Below are positions 33,358-45,110 of a stretch of 64,000 nt of DNA, piece by piece. A program made the position numbers and the translations under genes. The stretch comes from Ampelocalamus luodianensis. Its lineage: Eukaryota > Streptophyta > Magnoliopsida > Poales > Poaceae. Position 1 is the first letter of the stretch, and every line of letters begins with the position of its first letter. The notes beneath the pieces were generated by a model. That model made no database searches. It saw only the letters and a program-made list of their open reading frames with translations, and was not told where the DNA came from. The stretch lies in the NCBI GenBank assembly GCA_036346255.1, contig CM070620.1, forward strand, positions 60,188,522 through 60,252,521, given 5' to 3'.

Positions 33358-34383
33358 TGATGAGGCATCCCTAACACTTATACATCTTTCCCTATTGGTG
33401 GTCATACACATGCGAGGTGGGCGCCATACGTGGCCTTCAAATAATTCAAGTCTGAAGTGCATATTGGTCCAGCGAGAGCAAGAGCTAAACTTCTAAATCA
33501 ACAGTGCTTTTGTTTCTTAATGAATCTTCTATTGTCATTGATGAGAATTGGGTATTACCTCATGCAAATATTTTGTCCATTCTCGAGTTTGAACATTGTG
33601 AAGCCTTTGGAACCAAGAGGAGGTCGGAGTCAAAGCAATGGAGGAGAAGCTCACGTGGGTCAACCAAGGAGAAAAGCCCAGAATTCAAGCCCAATTCGGA
33701 TCTTCCACAAGTGCAACCGAAATTCATCTCGGAATCAACTCAGAATTCAATTCGGATTCGGTTCAGGACAGCCCAACAGGGCTGTAATAAAACCATAACT
33801 TTTGCATACGAGTCCGATTGGGGTGTTCTTGGACTTGTTTGAAAGCTTATTCCAAGGCCCACACAATGGTTTTGGCCCCAGCTTCAGAAGACTTACGGTC
33901 GCGCCGCTATGGCCGAAACAATGTGACGGACTTAAGTTAGGTTTTCCTTTTGTGTGTTTTTAGGTCTTAGCCGAGTTAGAGTTTGATTCGGCATGTGTGG
34001 CTGGCCCTAGGCCGTGCGTGAGTCGTGGAGGCGCCTTAAATACCCTTGCCCTCCCTTGTATCCATTAGACCAGTTTATGCATAAGAATTGAAACATAGCT
34101 ATTGCTTGTTCTTTCTAAAACCAGAGTTCATGCGAGGACTTTGAGAGAGGACTAGGCGATCCATTTGTTTGTTCTGCAATTCAAGGTCAAGCCGTCGTTC
34201 CATTGGGAATTGGGGACTTGGCGTTAAATGCGTTCGTGGTCTCGCGACGAACAACTACCGGTGTGTTTTGGGCGTATTCAGAAGAGTTGAGGTTCGTGCA
34301 TTGCGCGAGTGTTCAACTAGCGACATCGTCTGCCATCAACTATCACGGTTTCTCACTGAGAAGATCGGGCCTCCCCCGTATCA
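33358..34383 (+). repeat. Left LTR of plus-strand CRM-type element
   Basis: 1026 bp. Carries the LTR coding tail (about 33440-33540, ARAKLLNQQ), the shared ~60-nt motif (33793-33850) and a TTAAATACCC promoter-like box at 34036-34045. Confidence 0.93.
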
Positions 34384-34385
34384 TG

Positions 34386-34404
34386 TGGTATCAGATTCTA
34401 GGTT
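34386..34404 (+). promoter_or_regulatory. Primer binding site of plus-strand CRM-type element
   Basis: TGGTATCAGATTCTAGGTT two bases after the LTR end; initiator Met tRNA type. Confidence 0.82.
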
Positions 34405-35817
34405 TACTCGGTGAGAACTTCTTTACCCGTAGTTAGATTCGTTTTGTTTCCTATCGTACAATAAACCAAAAATTGCAGTACCAAAACCGTAGTTTAATCT
34501 CTTATTTCTTGTGCGTTTAGTTAAGTTTTCATCCATTAGAGTTTTGTTTTAGTGCTGATCCTTGTGTTTCCATTGCGTAGCTTAATCTTTATCAAAAAAA
34601 ATTTTTTGCTGATTGAACTCCCTCAATTAGCACCCAAAAACCATCATCCGATCTGTCAGTGCATTTGTCTTGCTAGCACAATCCGAGAACGATGTTGTTT
34701 CCTTATCCGAACTCCTTGGTGGGACTAGAGTCCTAATCAACCTCTAGCTCAAACACAATCCGAGTCCAATTGCTCCATCTTGAGTTTCGGCCACTACATC
34801 ATAGCCAGCCGAACCACATTTGGTGTCCTTTTATATCCTTTCATCTTGAGACTAGCTATTGATATTGCACATGGGCTGCTCATTCAAGTTGATTACGTTC
34901 TTTGTTTTGTGAGGTTGCGCAGTTCCACGGGAGCAAGCGAGAGGAAAAGAAGGAAAAGGCAACGCATATAGAAAGAGCGCGGCATAAAAATAAAAAAACG
35001 CTAACTTTTGCATCGACCTCCGATTGGGCGTTTCTTGATCCGTTGGAAAGAAGCGGAAAATAGAGCCAAAAAAGAAGAAATGCAGGAAATCGGGGTTTTA
35101 CATCGCGTAAGCCACGGGCATACGTGTGCGGAAAACCGACCCCAAAAGGTCGTTTAGGGCCTCAAAGCGGGCATAAGCGAGAAAAATTCGGTTTCTCAGA
35201 TTTCGCTCAAAATTGTGAGCCCCTCTGCGGTGATTCTAAGGTACCCGTGGCGGCGACATCCCTTTTCGAGTTGATCGCGCATACTTTTAGCTACTACGAT
35301 GCGGGTCATCTTTTTAGCTTGTGTTTTTTCAATTTTGATTGAGCAATCTTGTGCCCTAGTATATTCCTTTGCAATTGGCTAGCGTCTATCCCGTGCTTGG
35401 TGCAAAAGCGAGCTGGTTTCATCTCTTTTACGCTCGCTAGCTCAGTCCTTTGTTTGCATTAAGTCTCATTTATCCTTGCGTGTGCGTTCATACACTTAGC
35501 TTAAACTGTTGGATCAGCACATAGGCAAAATACTCTAGCTTGGATCATTACTTAGCTTTACAATACCTTGAATATCAGTTGCATAGGATATACACATACT
35601 GTCCAAGCTCCACCTACACCGTTTGTGTACTCCTTGCTCTTGGTTACGCTCCTACATTCTGGGTTAAGGTCGTTATTGTCTGGCTGTCGTTTTGCCGTCC
35701 TTGATTCACTTTGGAGCAGTAAGCTTGTCTTGTTTCGGGACGGTGAGTTGCGGCGTAATGCGAGCTTTTGTTTTACTAACCGGATATAACCTCGTTTCTT
35801 GTTTGTGAGTTGTTGCT
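34405..35817 (+). other. Leader of plus-strand CRM-type element
   Basis: About 1.4 kb non-coding. Its 34990-35052 segment contains an extra copy of the shared motif (GCTAACTTTTGCATCGACC ...) that the minus-strand copy lacks, within a block (about 34920-35250) unlike that copy. The start codon region is conserved. Confidence 0.6.
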
Positions 35818-37230
35818 ATGTCGAGTCACGAGGAGGATCCACCTAATCCGGGCGCGGTTACGTGGGCCAGTACACTCGGTTGCGCGAGATGCTACAAAAA
35901 CAACTTCAAGATGGTGACAATGGCGTGCGCGATGAACTCGGGAAGTTGGTGGGTGAACACCCTCGGGAGGAGGTCACACAATTGCGTCTGACCATCAACA
36001 ATAACTTCCTGGAGCTACGCGCCATGTTAGCTCAACACAATCTCGTGTGGGTGCGCAAGTGATGACACGCAGTGTGCGCGGCCCTCGGCCGTTTTGCAAT
36101 GAGCCGAGGATGGCGTGCTATTCGTGTGGATGAGGGCGGCGGCGGCGGCGCGTCGCATGGCGGTGCCGTAAGCGTCGGGATGGCGCGCGGCACCCTCGAG
36201 CTCATGGCGTGGCCGAGGCAGCGGCGGCGGTGGTGGGCGCACCGCGGGGTGTCCACGGAGGAGGTGTGCATCGTGCACCTCGTAGCATGGCGGATGAGGC
36301 GAGCAATGGGATGGCGATTTCCCCATCGGCGACTACGATGACCAAGCAGCGCCACCATCGCAACAACGTGCGGCGTCGACACGGCGGCGCAAGCGATTTT
36401 GTCGCTAAGCCCAAATTTACTCTTCCTATATTTTGGGTGAGTACGGATGTGGAGCAATACCTCACTTGGGAGCTAAAGGTGGATAAGTTGTTTGAATGAA
36501 CAACTATTCCAATGAGAAGAAGCTGTTGCTTGCTTCCAATGGCTTGGATGATTATGCTACACATTGGTGGGAGCGATTCATTAAATAGCGCATGGAGCGC
36601 CATGAGTTGCCGATTACCACGGGAGCGGAAGAAGCGACATTTGCGGGCACGCTTTGTACCTCGCCACTACAAGCGCTCACTATTTGAGAAGTTGCGAGTG
36701 CGACAAGGTATGAGGTCAATTGGCGAATATCATAAGGAGATGGAAACTATCATGATACATGCGGATGTCGCGAGAATGAAGAAGCAGACCATGGCGAGAT
36801 TTCTAGTGGCATGAATCATCTTTGTCAGCGCATTGTCAATCACCATCCCTATAATGATATGATTGAGTTGCTGCACCAAGCGCGTGGCCGGCGACAAGTG
36901 ATTGAAGATGCGGTTCGCTACCCGTTCCGTCCTTGGCCGATCCGGGACAGCCATATAACAACGGCCGACCAAACAAGAGCACTCGTGGAAGCAATTCGGC
37001 AATGCGCGATTCCGCAAGTAAAAGTGGAAGTACACGCGCCGGTGCGTCGACTGCGGCGCCCGTGCTAGTGCGACCTCGTCTATGGGGTCAACGGGGCGTT
37101 CACGTGACATCATTTGCCACAAGTGCAAGGGTGTTGGCCATTTGGAGGGGGCGCCCAAATGTCGAACTATGCTTATCACGAGGATGGCGGTTATGTTTGA
37201 CTAGTGATGACGAGTCGTCGATCGCAACCA
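35818..37230 (+). pseudogene. CRM-type gag, plus-strand copy, frameshifted
   Basis: Starts ATG 35818 (MSSHEEDPPNPG), the same start as in the minus-strand copy. Readable pieces are LQDGDNGVRDELGKLVGEHP (about 35898), the Gly/Ala/Arg-rich linker, KPKFTLPIFWVSTDVEQYLT (about 36408), then SLFEKLRVRQGMRSIGEYHK and a decayed zinc knuckle near 37105-37160. A stop TAG near 36584 lies inside the capsid domain where the other copy reads RKRMERHE. At least six frame breaks. Non-functional. Confidence 0.85.
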
Positions 37231-37359
37231 GTCTTGCACTGCGATGACATAGAACAATGTGAGTGCGATCACGAGTTTCCTAACACCGGCGATATTCCAT
37301 TGTTTGCGCCCAAGGTGCTTAGTGTGATGCCATCGCCGTCACTCGAGCAGTGGTGCAAT

Positions 37360-37770
37360 TTGTTTGGACTTGGCGAAGCTTGATAAGGGTAAGATGCGCA
37401 AAGTGATCATTGATGGCGGAAGTTGTCACAATTTGGCTAGCAAGGATATGTGTCATAAGTTGGGTTTGAAGTACTTGCGCATCCACGTCCTTATCATGTG
37501 CAATGGTTGGCGACAAAGAGGAAGTGAAGGTGAACTATATAGTGCGAGTGGCGTTTTCTATTGGGAAGTACACCGACACTGTGGACTGCGATGTTGTGCC
37601 TATGACGGTGTGTCACTTGCTCTTGGGGCGGCCATGGCAATATGACCGTTCTGCTGTTCATGATAGGCGTACAAATCGCTACACATTTCGATGGAATAAT
37701 ATGGATATCATCTTGAAGCCCCTTACACATAGCAGTTGTGAATTCTTCAATGCAGAAAATTGAGATGCGT
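37360..37770 (+). pseudogene. CRM-type protease, plus-strand copy
   Basis: MRKVIIDGGSCHNLASKDMC retains the Asp-Gly-Gly active-site segment (about 37394-37450). After a frameshift the VDCDVVPMTVCHLLLGRPW strand is at about 37580-37640. Matches 9790-10160 of the other copy. Confidence 0.85.
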
Positions 37771-37929
37771 TGAGGCGCCAAAGAGCGAAAAGAATTTAGT
37801 GATGTTAGCGACAAATCGAAATGAGAGAATTCAGCGAAGATCCCAATTTGGTGCACTTTGTACTATTGTACAAAGGCGCTTTGCTTCGACTAACGACTTG
37901 TCTTCTCTTCCTAGTGGTGTTGCTTGTGT

Positions 37930-39245
37930 TTTGCGGGACTTGGCGACGTCTTTCCAAGCGAGGTACCCGGTGGGCTACCACCAATTCGTGGGATAGAACA
38001 TAAGATCGACTTGATTCGGGGCGTCATTGCCGAACCGACCACCGTCGCACCAATCCCGGCGAAACAAAGGAAATTCAGAAACAAGTACAAGAGCTTCTCT
38101 CCAAAGGGTATGTGCGTGAAAGCTTAAGCCCTTGTCTGTTCTGTTATTTTAGTTCCTAAGAAAGATGGTTCATGGCGTATGTGCGTAGATTGTCGGCGAT
38201 TAATAATATCACAATTCGATATCGTCATCCTATACCTCGCTTAGATGATATGCTAGGCGAATTGAGTGGTGCTGTTATTTTTCTAAGATAGATTTGCGAT
38301 GGTTACCATCAAATTAGGATGCATGAAGGGGATGAGTGGAAAACAGCATTTAAAACAAAATTTGGGTTGTATGAGTGGTTAGTCATGCCTTTTGGTTTAA
38401 CTAATGCACCTAGTACATTCATGCGCTTAATGAATCATGTTTTAAGGCATTTGATTGGTAAATTTGTGGTTGTGTACTTTGATGATATTCTGATTTCTGA
38501 TCATGCTGAATCTGAACACATAGACCATCTTAGACAAGTTCTACAAGTTTTGCGTGAGGCTAGGTTATTCGGTAACTTAGAGAAGTGTACCTTTTGCAAA
38601 GATCGTGTCATCTTTTTGGGCTATGTTGTTTTACGCACGAGGAGTTGAAGTAGATGAGTCTAAAATTGAGGCGATTAAAAATTGGCCAACTCCTGTGAAT
38701 GTAAGTCAGATTAGGAGCTTTCATGGTCTCGCTGGTTTTTATCGGTAGCTTTGTGAAGGATTTTAGCACCATAGCTGCCCCTTTGAATGAACTTACTAAA
38801 AGGGTGTTGAATTTGTGTGGGGGTAGCGCAAGACAATGCTTTTCTGAACTTAAGAAACGCTTGGTGAAGCACCGTTGCTTGTTTTACTGATTTCACTAAA
38901 AATTTTGAAATTGAGTGTGATGCTAGTGGATTGGGTATTGGCGGTGTTTTAATGCAAGAGGAAGACCGGTAGCTTATTTTAGTGAGAAACTGAATGGTGC
39001 TCGGTTGAATTATCCGGTCTATGACAAAGAGCTTTATGCTTTAGTGCGTGCATTAGAAACTTGGCAACACTATTTATGGCCTAAAGAGTTTATTATTCAT
39101 TCGATCATGAGGCATTAAAGTATTTAAAGGGCCAAGCAAACCTGAACCGTAGACATGCCAAATGGGTGAATTCATTGAGTCGTTTCCTTACATTGTAAAA
39201 TATAAGAAGGAAAGGAAAATGTGGTAGCTGATGCTCTCTCTAGGA
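37930..39245 (+). pseudogene. CRM-type RT and RNase H, plus-strand copy
   Basis: RT: PIRGIEHKIDLI (about 37980), KKDGSWRMCVD (about 38159), then an open frame at 38319-38648 with EWLVMPFGLTNAPSTFMRLM and the catalytic VVYFDDILI. The RNase H pieces FEIECDASGLGIGGVLM (about 38909), LNYPVYDKELYALVRALETW (about 39004) and ENVVADALSRK are in different frames. Compared with the minus-strand copy the differences are mostly 1-3 bp losses rather than substitutions. Catalytic motifs are present, but the frame cannot be read through. Confidence 0.88.
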
Positions 39246-39399
39246 AAAGTATGCTTTTAACTCAATTAGGAGTGCAAGTTCTGGTTTATAGAGTTTGCGT
39301 GATTTATATGCTCATGACCATGATTTTCCGTTCCTTATGCACATTGCAAAGAGGAAAAGGCTGGGATAAATTTCACATCCATGATGGGTTTTGTTTCGC

Positions 39400-40506
39400 A
39401 CTAACAAATTATGCGTTCGGACTCCTCCGTGCGTTTGCTATTCTGCGGGAATCACATGCGGTGGGTTAATGGGACATTTTGGGCGTGAGAAGGCGTTATC
39501 TATCTTTGGCGATCACTTTTATTGGCCTAAGATGAGGCGAGATGTAGAGAGGTATGTGCAACGATGCATTACTTGCCACAAGCGAAATCAAAATTGAATC
39601 CACACGGTTTGTATACCCCTCTACCTGTTCCCAATGCACCATGGGAGGATATTAGTATGGATTTTGTTTTAGGATTACCTAGAACTAAGAGGGGAGTGAT
39701 TCTGTTTTTGTCGTTGTGGATCGTTTTTCAAAGATGGCACACTTTATTCCGTGCCACAAGAGCGACAATCGTCGCATATTGCTAACTTGTTTTTCGGGAG
39801 ATCGTGAGGCTACATGGCGTGCCACGCACTATTGTGTCGGATCGTGGCGTGAAGTTCATGAGCTACTTTTGGAAGACACTTTGGGGTAAGCGGGGGCGAA
39901 GTTGTTATTCAGACGACTTGTCATCCCCAAAGCGATGGTCAAGCGGAGGTGGTGAACCGCACACTTCGATGCTACCGGACCATGATCAAGAAGAATCTGC
40001 GAGTGGGAGGATTGTTTGCGCGCGTGGAATTCGCTTATAATCGGGCGTGCACTCCACTCTGTGATTGTGTCCTTTTGAAGTGGTGTATGGTTTCAAACCG
40101 TTTACGCCGCTTGATTTGCTGCCACTTCAAGTCAACACCGTGTTCATATGGAGGCATCCAAGCGGTGAGTATGTGAAGAAATTGCATCTCAAAACAAAAG
40201 AGGAGATAGGCGCAAGGTCAAGTCATATCTTGAGAAAGCGAATAAGCGGAAGAAGATGATTTTCAACCGGTGATTTGGTTTGGGTGCACTACCGCAAGGA
40301 TCGTTTTCGAGCGCCGCAAGTCTAAATTGCTGCCACGAGGTGATGGACCTTTCAAGGTGCTTGCGAAGATCAACGACAATGCCTACAAGATAGAGCTTTC
40401 GGCGATGACTATTGCGTGAGCTCTACTTTCAATGTCGCTGATTTATCACCTTTCTTTGGTGGTGATGATCCAGCGTCGAGGGCGACGCCTTTTCAAGAGG
40501 GGAGGA
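39400..40506 (+). pseudogene. CRM-type integrase, plus-strand copy
   Basis: LMGHFGREKALSIFGDHFYW and YVQRCITCHK (zinc-binding), PWEDISMDFVLGLPRTKRG (Asp, about 39630), LHGVPRTIVSDRGVKFMSYF (Asp, about 39808), then the Glu region near 39940 (EVVNRTLRCYRTMIKKN). The C-terminal barrel is at 40270-40450 (VHYRKDRFR, STFNVADLSPFFGG-type segment). The frame ACG CCT TTT CAA GAG GGG leads straight into the right LTR at 40507. Confidence 0.88.
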
Positions 40507-42870
40507 TGATGAGGCATCCCTAACACTTATACATCTTTCCCTATTGGTGGTCATACACATACCGAGGTGGGCGCCATACGTGGCGCTACAAATAATTCAA
40601 GTCTGAAGTGCATATTGGTCCACCGGCGAGAGCAAGAGCTAAACTTCTAAATCAACAGGTGCTTTTGTTTCTTAATGAATCTTCTATTGTCATTGATGAG
40701 AATTGGGTATTACCTCATGCAAATATTTTGTGCATTCTCAGGTTTGAACATTGTGAAGCCTTTGGAACCAAGAGGGAGGTCGGAGTCAAAGCAATGGAGG
40801 AGAAGCTCACGTGGGTCAACCAAGGGGAGAAAAGCCCAAGAATTCAAGCCCAATTCGGATCTTCCACAAGTGCAACCGAAATTCATCTCGGAATCAACTC
40901 AGAATTCAATTCGGATTCGGTTCGGGACAGCCCAACAGGGCTGTAATAAAACCATAACTTTTGCATACGAGTCCGATTGGGGTGTTCTTGGACTTGTTTG
41001 AAAGCTTATTCCAAGGCCCACACAATGGTTTTGGCCCGAGCTTCAGAAGACTTACGGTCGCGCCGCTATGGCCGAAACAATGTGACGGACTTAAGTTAGG
41101 TTTTCCTTTTGTGTGTTTTAGGTCTTAGCCGAGTTAGAGTTTGATTCGGCATGTGTGGCTGGCCCTAGGCCGTGCGTGAGTCGTGGAGGCGCCTTAAATA
41201 CCCTTGCCCCTCCCTTGTATCCATTAGACCAGTTTATGCATAAGAATTCAAACATAGCTATTGCTTGTTCTTTCTAAAACCAGAGTTCATGCGAGGACTT
41301 TGAGAGAGGACTAGGCGATCCATTTGTTTGTTCTGCAATTCAAGGTCAAGCCGTCGTTCCATTGGGAATTGGGGACTTGGCGTTCGTCGTTCGTGGTCTC
41401 GCGACGAACTGTAGGGAAACGGGTATGCTACACTAGCACAAATTAAAAAAATTCTACCCGTAAACCAAGATCACTGCAGTTATAGATCACGGTCTTACCA
41501 CTAGACGCGCAGTGCGGAAGTTGATGCAGCAGCGTCGGGCGGTGTAGTCGTACCAAGTTGATGCGATGCGTCGGGGCGAGTAGTCGTACTACTTCCTGCG
41601 TGCTCGTCGCGTCGCCCCACGTCTGCTCCTTTCTTGCGGTTCGTCCCAACGCCACGATGCGGCGCCTCAAAGGTGTCCACACGTGCGGGAGGAAGCGACG
41701 CGCGCCGGACTACTAGATCGCGCGGCGACTAGGGCGTGGGAGGGTGGCGGCGGGGTTTGAGGATGTCACGAAAAACTCAACCCTCAACCGGCGCGCCCGC
41801 CCTCCTTTATAGACGTCCTTATAATGGGCTTCTACGAATAGAGGCCCATTAGGACTCAATGCCGATCTAATTTAGATCCAATCCGAATTAGGCTTGAGCC
41901 CTTAAGTGTGTGACCCTATGGTTCACATATGTTTAGACATGACGCGAGTACACATACTTGGTCAATAGTTGTAGTGGCCTCTAGCAAGGCGTGCCAACTC
42001 CTAAACATACGTAAAGATCATATCGGACGAACCATCACAACGTTATTTACATGCCAATCCCTTTGCCTCACGATATTCGGTCGAGCTCCAAGTGACCACT
42101 CTTTCGATCCCGTGATCGGAATCCCTTACTAGGTTAACTCTTAACCTTAAGTAGCATGGCCATGCATTTACGGATCCGATCACTCGAGGGCCAGAGAGAT
42201 ATCTCTCGGTAGAGAGGGCAAATCCCATCTCGACCGACCATGTCTCGCGACATGCTTCATGACAAACCCAAAGCTACCTTTATAACTACCCGATTCTGGA
42301 GTAGCGTTTGATAGCCCCTAAGTAGGTCGATTCACATCTCAAGTACATGCGACAATCTCAGGTCTAAGGACAAGGCGTACACATTGTGTAGAGAGAACCA
42401 TAAGAATAATTACTATGTCTCATGTTGGGTCGGTCCAACCCCATGTTCTAAACATGTGTCCACATTATTGGTTTGACATCTCCATGTCTATGACCTGTGA
42501 AACATGGTCATCAACCGATACATGTGCTAATCAATCATTCACGTGTGTCCTCACATGAACTCCGACTAGGGACAACTTTAGAATAACCATACAAGTAAAG
42601 AGTTTCACAAACAAGTCGCATACTTGTTAATCAACACAAAGGCAATATTCAAGGAACATTTATTAAATCATGGATACAATGAAATATCATCATCAATATG
42701 ATTGCCTCTAGGGCATATCTCCAACACGAACAACTACCCGGTGTGTTTTGGGCGTATTCCGAAGAGTTGAGGGTTCGTGCATTGGCGCGAGTGTTCAACT
42801 AGCGACATCGTCTACTTCGCATCAACTATCCACGGTTTCTCACTGAGAAGATCGGGCCTCCCCCGTATCA
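40507..42870 (+). repeat. Right LTR of plus-strand CRM-type element, split
   Basis: 40507-41409 and 42732-42870, net 1042 bp after removing the Copia solo LTR and one CGAAC copy. The embedded open frame 40608-40946 (112 codons) includes ARAKLLNQQVLLFLNESS. Confidence 0.92.
41410..42726 (-). mobile_element. Solo LTR of an Angela/BARE-like Copia element
   Basis: 1317 bp with perfect target duplication CGAAC (41405-41409 and 42727-42731). On the minus strand it starts TGTTGGAGATATGCCCTAGA, the typical Angela/SIRE-group LTR start, and ends CCGTTTCCCTACA. A TATA box CTATAAAGG is on the minus strand near 41806-41815. No internal sequence remains: solo LTR by recombination. It is the deepest insertion in the nest. 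Confidence 0.92.
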
Positions 42871-44260
42871 TTTCCCTACTTGATTCGCTACTAGTTGAGA
42901 ATCGCCTTTTACTAGCAATCTGCAAATCCCGAGCGAACGAGCTGCCCGAAGTTCGGCCAGTAAACCTTCATATTCTGCCACATTGTTAGTAGTAGGAAAG
43001 TTAAACTGAATGGCGTACTTTATTTGTTCACCAGTAGGGGAAATCAAGACGACCCCAGCCCCCGAGCCATGCAACATCAAGGAACCATCGAAGTACATTG
43101 TCCACTCGTCGTGGTGCTCGTACTCGGGCCCTTGGGTGGGTTCAGGGTTTGTCCATTCGGCAATGAATTCTGCTATTGCCTGGGACTTGATTGCTGTTCG
43201 TGGGACAAAATGGAGATCGAACGCCCCAAGCTCAACCGCCCATTTTGATATTCGTCCTGATGACTCCCTGTTTCCCAGGACTTGACCAAGGGGATATCCA
43301 GTAGGTACGACCACTTTGTGGGCCTGAAAATAATGCCTTAGTTTCCTTGAAGCCATAAGGAGACCATAGAGCAATTTTTGTACCTGCGGATACCTTTCTT
43401 TTGGTCCATGTAAGACTTCACTTACGTAATATATTGGTCGTTGAACATTGTCTCGTTCTACGACCAGTACACCACTAACCGTTTGTGGCGTTGCAGCCAC
43501 GTAAATTAGTAATGTTTCTCCCAATCTTGGAGAAACTAAGATTGGGGGACTCGTAAGGTACCATTTTAATTCTTCAAAGGCGCTGCTTGCTTCTTTAGTC
43601 CATTCGAAACTCCCATGTTTCCGGAGAAGCTTAAAGAAAGGTAGTCCTTTTTCGCCTAACCGTGCTATGAAACGACTTAACGCTGCCATACAACCGGTTA
43701 ACTTCTGGATTTCCTTCTTTGTGGTTGGATCGCGCATCTGATCGATGGCGGCGATTTTCGTTGGATTTGCTTCAATGCCTCTAGCTGAAACTAGGAACCC
43801 AAGAAGCTTTCGTGAAACTCGAACACACATTTCTCTGGATTTAACTTAAGGTTATGGCGTCTTAAGTTATTGAAAGTCTCTTGCAGGTCTAGAATATGAT
43901 CCTCAGCGTTGCCGCTTTTAACGACCAGATCATCAACGTAGGCTTCAAGATTCGACCCAGTGAGGGCTAAAGGTCTTTTGCATCAACCTTTGGAATGTTG
44001 CACCAGCATTCTTGAGACCAAATGGCATTTTTACATAACAGTAAGTACCATATGGGGTGATAAAGGAAGTTTTCTCTTCATCTTGTTTACTCATATTGAT
44101 CTGGTGGTACCCTGAATAAGCATCTAAAAAACTTAACAACTCACACCCAGAAGTAGAGTCTACAAGTTGATCAATGCGAGGAAGGGGAAAGTCATCCTTC
44201 GGACAAGCTTTATTAAGATCTGTAAAGTCAATACACATTCGCCATTTCCGTTGGCTTTTC
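42868..44260 (-). pseudogene. Tat-type RT, RNase H and archaeal-type RNase H, element E
   Basis: RT: MCIDFTDLNKACPKDDFPLP, SGCELLSFLDAYSGYHQINM, VKMPFGLKNAGATFQRLMQK (44238-43945), then after a frameshift the catalytic EAYVDDLVVKSG (about 43945-43910). The open frame 43830-42868 (320 codons) holds the connection (KLLGFLVSARGIEANPTKIA), RNase H (LGETLLIYVAATPQTVSGVL with Asp replaced in the usual YLAVS-type Tat motif; YPQVQKLLYGLLMASRKLRH) and the second, archaeal-type RNase H (WTMYFDGSLMLHGSGAGVVL, NNVAEYEGLLAELRAA). The last is cut at LVANQVGK by the CRM copy. The double RNase H identifies the Tat lineage. Confidence 0.92.
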
Positions 44261-44559
44261 TAACCATTACAGATTGGTGAGCCACTCGGGTGGTCGACCT
44301 CACGAATGAACCCAGCTTTGAGAAGCTTGTTGATCTCCATTGGATTGCTTCTTTTCGATCAGTGCGAAATGCCGTAGCCTCGCTGAACAGTTTTTGTTAG
44401 GTCAGAGCTAGCCTATGCTCGATCACCTCCACGGGACTCGGGCATGTCGGACGCTTTGCCATGCGAATACGTCTGATTAGCTCGGAGGAAGGAGATGGCG
44501 ACTCTTCCTATTTAGGTCGAGTCTGTCGACCGGTATCTTGGCACCCTCTTGAAGCGCTT

Positions 44560-45110
44560 CCATCGAGTTGTACCTCTTTCAACCGGTCGGAAGGTTTTGG
44601 TGTCATCTTCGCCTTGAACTTTTGACCGCATGTTGCGGTGTTAGTTTCCACAGTCGAAGTTCATCGACCACTCTAAACACTTCCGATCGCATGCGTAGGC
44701 TATGTTCGATCACCTCGGACCGTGATTACACCTTTCGGTCCGGCATTTTCAAACTCGATAACCGTAATGCGTGGCTATCGGGAACTTTGCTAAAGCGGAC
44801 TACGAGAATTGCATTGTATGCGATCTCGAAGTTCACCACATCGAATGAAACTTTTACGTCGGAAGTTGTCGGGTTTTCGAGCGTAACTAGTAGGGACAAG
44901 TGTCCTATTGGTTTAGCATGAGCCGGGCACTATGCCGTGAAAGGCATATTTCACGGTTTTACCTTGGATTTGGGAATCGCATATCTTCTAAAGCACTTGC
45001 AAATAGAATATTCAAAGAACTACCCCATCTATCAAAACCCGATTAACCTTGCGATTATTAATAGTAGGCTCAACGACAATACAGTCGAGTTGAAGGAATA
45101 GGCGATCTTC
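44560..45110 (-). pseudogene. Protease region of element E
   Basis: Minus strand: a VEPTIN segment followed by VNRVLIDG (about 45050-45020) with the Asp-Gly of the active site. A one-base loss breaks the expected Gly-Ser-Ser continuation. Later pieces KPIGHLSLLVTL and FEIAYNAILVV-type segments are seen at 44920-44780. Heavily frameshifted. Confidence 0.7.

Larger units (their letters stand above)
33358..42870 (+). mobile_element. Second CRM-type element, plus strand
   Basis: Same family as 5928-13942, in the opposite orientation. Left LTR 33358-34383. Right LTR 40507-42870, including a nested Copia solo LTR; net length is 1042 bp. Termini are TGATGAGG...GTATCA, with a primer site at 34386 and polypurine tract AAGAGGGGAGGA before 40507. 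It is inserted in the E archaeal-type RNase H codons; the target duplication is only four matching bases (TTTC), one short of the usual five. Gag-pol aligns throughout with the minus-strand copy but has many more 1-3 bp indels. Confidence 0.93.
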
